This document shows positions 24,799-30,727 of a stretch of DNA of 30,727 nt, in pieces. The notes beneath the pieces were generated by a model that saw nothing but the letters and a program-made list of their open reading frames with translations, searched no databases and had not been told where the DNA came from. Made by a program: the position numbers and the translations under genes. The stretch comes from Apostichopus parvimensis (lineage: Eukaryota > Echinodermata > Holothuroidea > Aspidochirotida > Stichopodidae). The DNA lies in contig KN887623.1 in the NCBI GenBank assembly GCA_000934455.1, positions 16,202 to 46,928 of the forward strand, given 5' to 3'. Each line of letters starts with the position of its first letter. The stretch's first letter is position 1.

Positions 24799-26729
24799 CC
24801 TTGGGCTGAACGCCGTGTGAATGTATCAGCCTAAGGTTAAGACATGCATAAATATATACAGAAGTATAAAACATTGCGTTCATTAAGTGCAATGTATTCG
24901 GACACCAGAATTTTATCGAACAGTACAAAATATATCTGAACGTCTACGTGAAGGTCGATATATGATACCCGGCCGTTTATTTCATTAGACGATGTTAGAA
25001 GTACAGCACTTCTCGATGGATTTGTAAATAATGATAACAATTCAATGAAAGTTAAAAAAATATTTCTTTTTCAGTGCTTCTCAATGTAGCATCAATTACT
25101 ACATATTTTCGATCTTTATCCGCACACATCAAACAGCGATTGTTCATGGCACTTGAACTATGAATGTGACCGTACTTCTGGTATATCGTATTTATATAAG
25201 CAGTTTGTAGAAAAAATAAAGTTCAAAGTCCTAATGGTGGATACCAGATTGTTTGCATCATTTGTAATATTGATGTTCGCTATGATAGGCTACCTAATGC
25301 ACTGCGTTTACCACTGTCCTTGTTATAAGTTGGCTTTGCATATTCATTAGCCTTCAGACGAGTTAAATTAACTGTAGAACTGTCAACCCTACAATGTGAA
25401 AAAAACGGGCAGTTGTTTTGTCAATACAACTCATCATCTTAAGATTGTACAAGTCATTTGTGTTCAGCATTGTAACCCTTGGCAGGTTTGCTTGACTTTT
25501 CAAGGTTATGTTCCGGTTTCCAATATCGTGCTCAAGAATTAAAAGGTGAGGGAGGAGGGGGAGGGGGAGGGGGGGGGGTTAGAGGGCAATTCTACAGTTT
25601 GCCCGACTGACTTTAGATATATGTCTCGGTCACAGATCAGGGCCTTGCTGTTTTTCTAGTGTGGTTCATATATTAACCTTCCTACTGGAATGTTATATTG
25701 TATTTATCTTGTACAAACATATGAGAAATGAACTTAAAAATTGAAATAGGAGCTGAACCTTTATGCAAAGGCCAGAGGCGAAGCACGGATTTGCATATGA
25801 TGGTGTGGCTCCGGAGTCATTGTCGACTCCCATGTAGGTGGTGTGGCGTCCTCCCTGAATGCATGCAAAGGTTAAAAGTCAAATATTGCATTCTGAGGCA
25901 TATTTATATCATTATAAATTAGGTCTATAATTAGCTCTAAAGACAAGGTTGTGCTAATAAATAGAATTGAGATGTGAACACCCCTAGCCAGTCGTCTAAT
26001 TCTGCTCCGGCTGAATTAATAACCTCCGACTGAACATCTTCCCCCGATTGACGATCGGAGTGGGGAGCATGCCGCCCTCCCCCCCCCCCTCCATTCCCCC
26101 ATTTTGCGTACTCCACGGCCGGTTTCCTGTTTTTATGCATAAGTACCCTTTTCCCACTTTTGTAGTCAATAACTGCGTTTTTGGTATGCCCTTCTGCTAA
26201 AATATTATATACAATTGTGATTAAGATGTTGTTGAAAAACAACATTCAAACACTGGAACTCGTGGTACGGAATGCGCGGACAATCCATTTGACGGACAAT
26301 TTTGTGGTAACTTAACTTTGTGGTTCCCTACCATCAATCAATGTCACGTCCTACTGCTCACCGAATTATGCATCCACCACCCTCCTAGAATGAACCGCCA
26401 TGTGCGGGTTAATAATGATTGCCTAGGTTTATTGCGCCATGCCTGGATTAAACGGTTACGATTGTACTTCACTCACATATGAACCTTCTTGTTCTCATAC
26501 AATGTTCCTTTAAAACATAAACAAATAAAGACCAGACACTATGTGGTGAGTTTTATGCCACTTTCATATTTGTATCATGTTTCTTGTAAGTAGAATAACC
26601 TCGACATAACACATAACAGACAATAACTCTATACGAACTGCACTACTCTTGGTTCGTTCTGTATTTGTGACAGCTACATCCAGACTGGCACAACTAGCAT
26701 GCTTTCTGTGTCATACTGCATGTTATGTC

Positions 26730-27545
26730 ATGATTATATTTCACGATATAAGAGAATATTCAATGATATCATATTTTAGCAAAATGTCTTCAGAGACATA
26801 CAGGATAATATATCGGGGTCCTCGAGGGGTGCCTCGTGATACCACAAATTTTACAAACGTCTTCAAGGACACGCAGAATCATAAATCAGGATACAGGAGA
26901 GTACCCAATCATATCATTGTTTTAAACTGTTGTCTTCAGAGACACACAGGATAATATATCGGGGAATCAAGGGGTGCCTCGTGATATCACAAATTTTACA
27001 AACGTCTTCAAGGACACGCAGGATAAGATACCAGGACACTGGAGAGTATCTAATGATAACATTTTTAACCTGTTGTCTGCAGAGACACACAGGATCAACT
27101 TTCAGGATATAGGAGAACGTCTAATTAAACCAACAAAGTGTTTTGTAGACGCACAGGATGATATACCAGGATCTCAGAGAGTGTCTTATGATATCATATT
27201 TAAACAAACACACATTAGATAACACTTCAGTATACAGGAAGGTACAGATTTATATCATAATTTATATGTCTTCAGAGACACACAGGATAATATTTCAGGA
27301 TATAGGAGAATGTTTATGATATCATAATTAATCTACAACACACATGATTATATACCAGGATCACTGAGATGGTCTTATTACATCATATTGACACAAACTG
27401 ACTTCAAAGACACAGATGATAATACTTCAGTATACAGGAGAGTACCTAATTACATCATAATTAAAATTATGTCTTCAGAGACATACTGGGTTATTATTTC
27501 AGGATCTGTGAGATTGTCGTTATGATATCACATTTAAATGTTCTC
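26730..27545. repeat. Diverged 72-bp tandem array with 145-bp higher-order repeat
   Basis: Units start at 26788, 26861, 26933, 27006 and 27077 with CTTCAGAGACA or CTTCAAGGACACGCAG, then continue with more drift to about 27545. A partial unit precedes 26788. Units 1 and 3 are most alike, as are 2 and 4, so a two-unit block of about 145 bp was duplicated. Recurring words are CAGGATAATAT, CAGGATATAGGAGA and ATGATATCATA. Open frames across it are by-products of the repeat. Confidence 0.88.
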
Positions 27546-28285
27546 TGAATATAGAAGTATTAGCTTAGGTCTTAAATTACAAATGATGGCTAGCCACAGT
27601 TCCACTTAATATTCCAACTGATTATAAATGTAGTGTGATATCACAGAAATATATCTGACACTGTAAGTTATTTGCATGAAAATGTTAATTCTGTATCTTA
27701 CTCTAATCATTTCAAACCATTTCCAGAAAACATTTTATCCACTTTTAATATGTACACTTCGTTTGACCAAATATTTTATTGATGCTTAAGTTCACTCTCA
27801 GAGAAATGAGAAAAAAAAACATGCATTGAATAAAAGGTCAGAGCTGCTCTTTGGACAACAGTACAGTTACTATATTATTGTTGAATACATAAAGATTTAA
27901 AACAGTAATATATAGATTAATAACGGTGGATATAGGATAATAAAATTTAAAACTAGCACCTTCAAAATGAAAAAAACATCAAAAAAATTGAACAAAGAAA
28001 ACAGTCAAATGAAATATTAGTATATATCAGAATTACATATATTCTGTCATTTCTGTGCATCATCGACTCAAAGAAACATGTAAGAAAATAATTCTTCTTA
28101 CTTTGCTGAAAGACTTTTCCATAAAAAAAATAAAATGTAAATCCAATGACTAATAATTTTCACAAATTTCAATATATCTCTGGATGAGAGCTTAGACACT
28201 TTTGATTTATCATTGTCTATATATGGGTATCTATCCTTCAGTTTTATAGAGAGGTTGAATCTTCAATATCTCTAGAGGCATTGTC

Positions 28286-29539
28286 TTACAGGCCGGACTG
28301 CATTTCAAAGAATCCATTCATGCCTAGGTCGTTAGAAGCTGACTTGTAATGCTTTCTTTCGACATGGCTTGTTTCCATTGAAAATTCCACCTCGTCGTGA
28401 TGGCCATCGTTATTATAGCTTCTACTTCTAGACGAGCTGTAGCTGTCTCTATTAAGAGCGCCATGATTAGAATCTGGAAAGTATTCGTTAATGGAAAGAG
28501 TTGATTCTGAACTTGTCTCATAATCGTCATCTTCCAGACTGTCTCTGAGATAACCGCTGCCTTCCTGTAAGTACAGGTTATCTAATGGGAATGGTTCATC
28601 TCCATCTATTATGAAGAGCTCTTCTACGACTTCCTCTCTCCTCGGTTGCACCTGCTCCTCCTCCTCTCGCATCATTTCTTTGTATCGCATTTCCTGGATG
28701 CGGACATTCTCCTCTTCATACACCTGCAATTTTTCTTCTAACATTCTCTGCCTATCGTCATCGGAGGTGGTCCTGTCCTGTGGAGCGCTGACGTAACTCA
28801 GGCCGGTGACCTCCCAATTATCGTATCCTTCATTGTCCTGACCACGAAGCCGGGCGTTCTGCTTGCCTCTACTGCTGGAGTGTGTGGTTTCCGTTTCGTC
28901 CGCGTATCCGACTAAGACTGATACACTACGGGGCAAGTCACTAAGTCGGGGAGCGCTTCTTGATGTTAGCTGTGTCTGCCTGTCTTGACTTCCAATCATA
29001 CTCCTTACTTCTGATGCAGCCTGCTTTCTGAGATGTTCTCGATCGATATAACTGGTGGACATTCCCTTCTTGACTCTCCCTGATCCCTCTCTCCTTCCCG
29101 TGGTATTAGTGCCTCCACGAACCATGGAACTATTCTCAATGAAGGATGTCTCCTGCATTCTCGGATATGTCCCAACCCGTGCGGCATCCACCTTGTCCGT
29201 TTGGAAGCTGACAGATCCATCACTGTTAGTGCCTCCACTAACCATGGAACTATTCTCAATGAAGGATGTCTCCTGCATTCTCGGATATCTCCCACCCCCT
29301 GCGGCATCCACCTCATCTGTTTGGAAGCTGACAGATCCATCGCTATGAGTAGTTCCAACAGTATTATATCTGTCTCTGGCAAAGCCTTTCTTCATGGAGG
29401 ACCTGAGGGTTCCACTCTTTTGGGAAGAACCATTACCATCTGTCATGTGACCCCCTCCAACAAATGAGGTCATCAAGAGGGCATCATATGCCTTATCCAC
29501 TTGGTAAGCATTGTCAGTTCCAAAGTCCATTGTCTGTTC
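28286..29539 (-). CDS. Tail gene, last coding exon
   Basis: 1254 bp. The acceptor is TTGTTTTCTCTATACAG just before GAACAGACAATGGAC, a strong pyrimidine tract, so the frame open upstream to 29623 is intronic. It begins EQTMDFGTDNAYQVDKAYD and ends FFEMQSGL. Confidence 0.8.
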   Translation of the reverse strand, partial: EQTMDFGTDNAYQVDKAYDALLMTSFVGGGHMTDGNGSSQKSGTLRSSMKKGFARDRYNTVGTTHSDGSVSFQTDEVDAAGGGRYPRMQETSFIENSSMVSGGTNSDGSVSFQTDKVDAARVGTYPRMQETSFIENSSMVRGGTNTTGRREGSGRVKKGMSTSYIDREHLRKQAASEVRSMIGSQDRQTQLTSRSAPRLSDLPRSVSVLVGYADETETTHSSSRGKQNARLRGQDNEGYDNWEVTGLSYVSAPQDRTTSDDDRQRMLEEKLQVYEEENVRIQEMRYKEMMREEEEQVQPRREEVVEELFIIDGDEPFPLDNLYLQEGSGYLRDSLEDDDYETSSESTLSINEYFPDSNHGALNRDSYSSSRSRSYNNDGHHDEVEFSMETSHVERKHYKSASNDLGMNGFFEMQSGL

Positions 29540-30516
29540 CTGTATAGAGAAAACAATAGAAGGCATTCTAAGGAACATGGAATATTCAATGGCAATAGCC
29601 CAAAGATCAACAGCCTCTGACAAGATTCGTCAAAGAAAAACTTGATCCTACTTAAGACAACTTTTTCCAACAAAAACTACCTCTTGTGCACATTTCAAAA
29701 CTGACGTTTCAGTCTTGCTTTACCAAGCAAAAGGGTGATCAAACGAGAGAATGTTTTGAAACCCTTGACAGAATTTGCTCACAATAATGCAATAACAACT
29801 TCTAGTTGTTCACTTCAAAATGCAAGTAGCAAAAATCATTGCCATTTTATTTTCAGAGGGATGATTATCTTGCCTGACACAAAAACTTTATTATGAATTA
29901 TTTCTGTAAGATCATCCCATTTAGATGTTAGTCATACATTGAACAGGTGTCCTCCTTACCTGTGCCTCAAACTCCTTCTGAAGAGACCAATCACCAGTTT
30001 CATTATATGCAGTGTATGTAACTCTGCAAGAAAGTAAAAACATGAATAAATAAAGACCGAATAATTTATTACATTTTCTGAGAATGTATCATTTTATCGT
30101 ATGTCATAGTTTCCAAGATGTCATTTTAAAAACGATTTCTACAAATATATGGAGGATGCATCACACAACAAAACTGAATCAATCCAAAACTTGGATGCCA
30201 TGTAAGACTAAATGAAGACACATTGTTATGTAATCACGTACTCCACATTACAATGTATTACGGAAAAAATGTAAGAAAACCATACATTTAAAAAATCATG
30301 ATTTTTGGAATGAATGCAAAATTATTGCAAGTATTAGCTTCATAATTATATGAATTATCCATTAGAAGGAAAGATAATTATTCCTCCATATGGAAAATAA
30401 TATTGTACATACAAAACTAAATGAAAAGTTTACACGGCTCTCACCCCACAACTTTATCAGTTCCAGACCCTGAAGCTCCAGCCAAAGCTCCATTCTTTGC
30501 TCTGGTTCTCCCACAA
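28286..30516 (-). CDS. Unrecognised protein, C-terminal part (three exons, 5' end outside window)
   Basis: Three exons join in frame to about 462 residues ending in TAA at 28286; the start lies beyond the right edge. I do not recognise the family. The last exon encodes 417 residues rich in Ser, Asp, Glu and Arg. Its residues 66-105 and 106-145 are a tandem duplication (SDGSVSFQTDEVDAAG, then RYPRMQETSFIENSSMV). About 258-310 are highly charged and probably coiled coil (MLEEKLQVYEEENVRIQEMR). About 330-400 are acidic and Ser-rich (LEDDDYETSSESTLS, SYSSSRSRSYNND). There is no transmembrane segment or enzymatic motif in the visible part. A cytoplasmic tail of a membrane or adhesion protein is one possibility, but a guess. 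Coherent splice phases and a long intact frame make a real gene likely. Confidence 0.72.
29105..29224 (-). repeat. Second copy of coding 120-bp tandem duplication
   Basis: Encodes residues 106-145. It differs from the first copy at a few codons, for example AARVGTYPRM instead of AAGGGRYPRM. Confidence 0.88.
29225..29344 (-). repeat. First copy of coding 120-bp tandem duplication
   Basis: Encodes residues 66-105 of the last exon; nearly identical in DNA to 29105-29224. Low divergence shows a recent duplication that kept the frame. Confidence 0.88.
29960..30023 (-). CDS. Tail gene, penultimate exon
   Basis: 64 bp encoding VTYTAYNETGDWSLQKEF then EAQ. The acceptor is TACTTTCTTGCAG and the donor GCACAG/GTAAGG. 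Its phase joins exactly to both neighbours. Confidence 0.75.
30445..30516 (-). CDS. Tail gene, third-last exon
   Basis: 72 bp encoding CGRTRAKNGALAGASGSG then TDKVV, with a split Gly codon joining the next exon. The acceptor is TTCATTCAAACAG and the donor GTGGG/GTGAGA. An overlapping open frame (30362-30586) is an artefact. Confidence 0.65.
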
Positions 30517-30727
30517 CTGTTTGAATGAACAGAAAGAAACAACTATAGAAGACGGCAAAAGCAATGAATTTCAAAATATACCTCAAAGATTATTTATCAA
30601 ATCGTGAATAACCTGACCGCTGCGGCTTTCAATCCTGAAACGTTAATTGACATGGAATCAGGTTATGAAACTGATGCAACACTCCATTGCATCACTCCAG
30701 ATGTAATATTATTTATAGCTGTAATTT
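30517..30727. other. Right edge, presumed intron of the tail gene
   Basis: No exon could be supported. A small perfect inverted repeat, TGATGCAA / TTGCATCA with a 7-nt loop, lies at 30672-30694. Confidence 0.5.

Larger units (their letters stand above)
24231..28285. other. Non-coding region with repeats between the RING gene and the tail gene
   Basis: No exon was supported. It contains an inverted repeat at 24745-24798, G- or C-rich runs near 25552-25578 and 26076-26100, and the 72-bp array. From 27550 to 28285 it is very AT-rich and may be 3' UTR or flank of the minus-strand gene; a TTTATT at 27775-27780 could be its polyadenylation signal. Confidence 0.6.

Noticed and set aside
25768..25835. 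tRNA-like or tRNA-derived SINE, from AGGCGAAGCACGG and GTCGACTCCC resembling A and B boxes
   Set aside because: Box matches are weak, no cloverleaf could be drawn, and no second copy or poly-A tail was seen; the similar AGGCGAAGTGG at 24337 is not enough.
26649..27222. Plus-strand open frames with repeated SETHRI-like words
   Set aside because: They follow the 72-bp DNA array, and several frames show the same repeat.
30362..30586. 74-codon hydrophobic minus-strand frame as a membrane protein
   Set aside because: It crosses a clear acceptor and donor; the exon inside it is read in another frame that joins correctly to the next exon.

Overview
This is a stretch of animal nuclear genome. The genes are split by GT-AG introns of 0.7 to more than 4 kb, the introns hold decayed non-LTR retrotransposon and MITE copies, tandem repeats and long G or C runs are frequent, and there are no operons or bacterial ribosome binding sites. 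The gene content (class III alcohol dehydrogenase, a RING/beta-propeller TRIM-like protein, an L2-type LINE with an (ATT)n tail) fits an invertebrate deuterostome. An echinoderm, perhaps a sea cucumber, is my best guess, but that is an inference and not proven by the sequence.

Layout. Positions 1-18215 are dominated by one minus-strand gene, ADH5 (glutathione-dependent formaldehyde / S-nitrosoglutathione metabolism). Nine coding exons join in frame to about 370 residues; only the last few codons are missing, and that exon was not found. Its introns hold an L2-like LINE remnant (8595-10512), three copies of a TTAA-flanked MITE (344-666, 9166-9567, 12585-12941), a probable Penelope-like remnant (7153-7408) and several tandem arrays with 20, 66 and 104 bp units. 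One MITE copy sits inside the LINE and interrupts its reading frame exactly at a TTAA.

Positions 18216-21900 are intergenic, with a cluster of AACGTT palindromes (18938-19028) and a 41-bp near-perfect hairpin (19179-19219). A plus-strand gene follows: a probable 5' UTR exon ending at 22010 and a single coding exon (22977-24230) for a 417-residue RING-finger protein with a C-terminal beta-propeller but no B-box or coiled coil.

Positions 24231-28285 are non-coding and carry a roughly 72-bp tandem array with 145-bp higher-order structure (about 26730-27545). The right edge holds the 3' end of a second minus-strand gene (28286-30516, continuing beyond the window). It encodes a serine- and acid-rich, largely disordered tail with a 40-residue tandem duplication; I do not recognise its family.

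The three genes show no functional link. The least ordinary items are the TTAA MITE and its nesting in the LINE, the compact RING/propeller protein, the unknown tail gene, and the palindromes upstream of ADH5.
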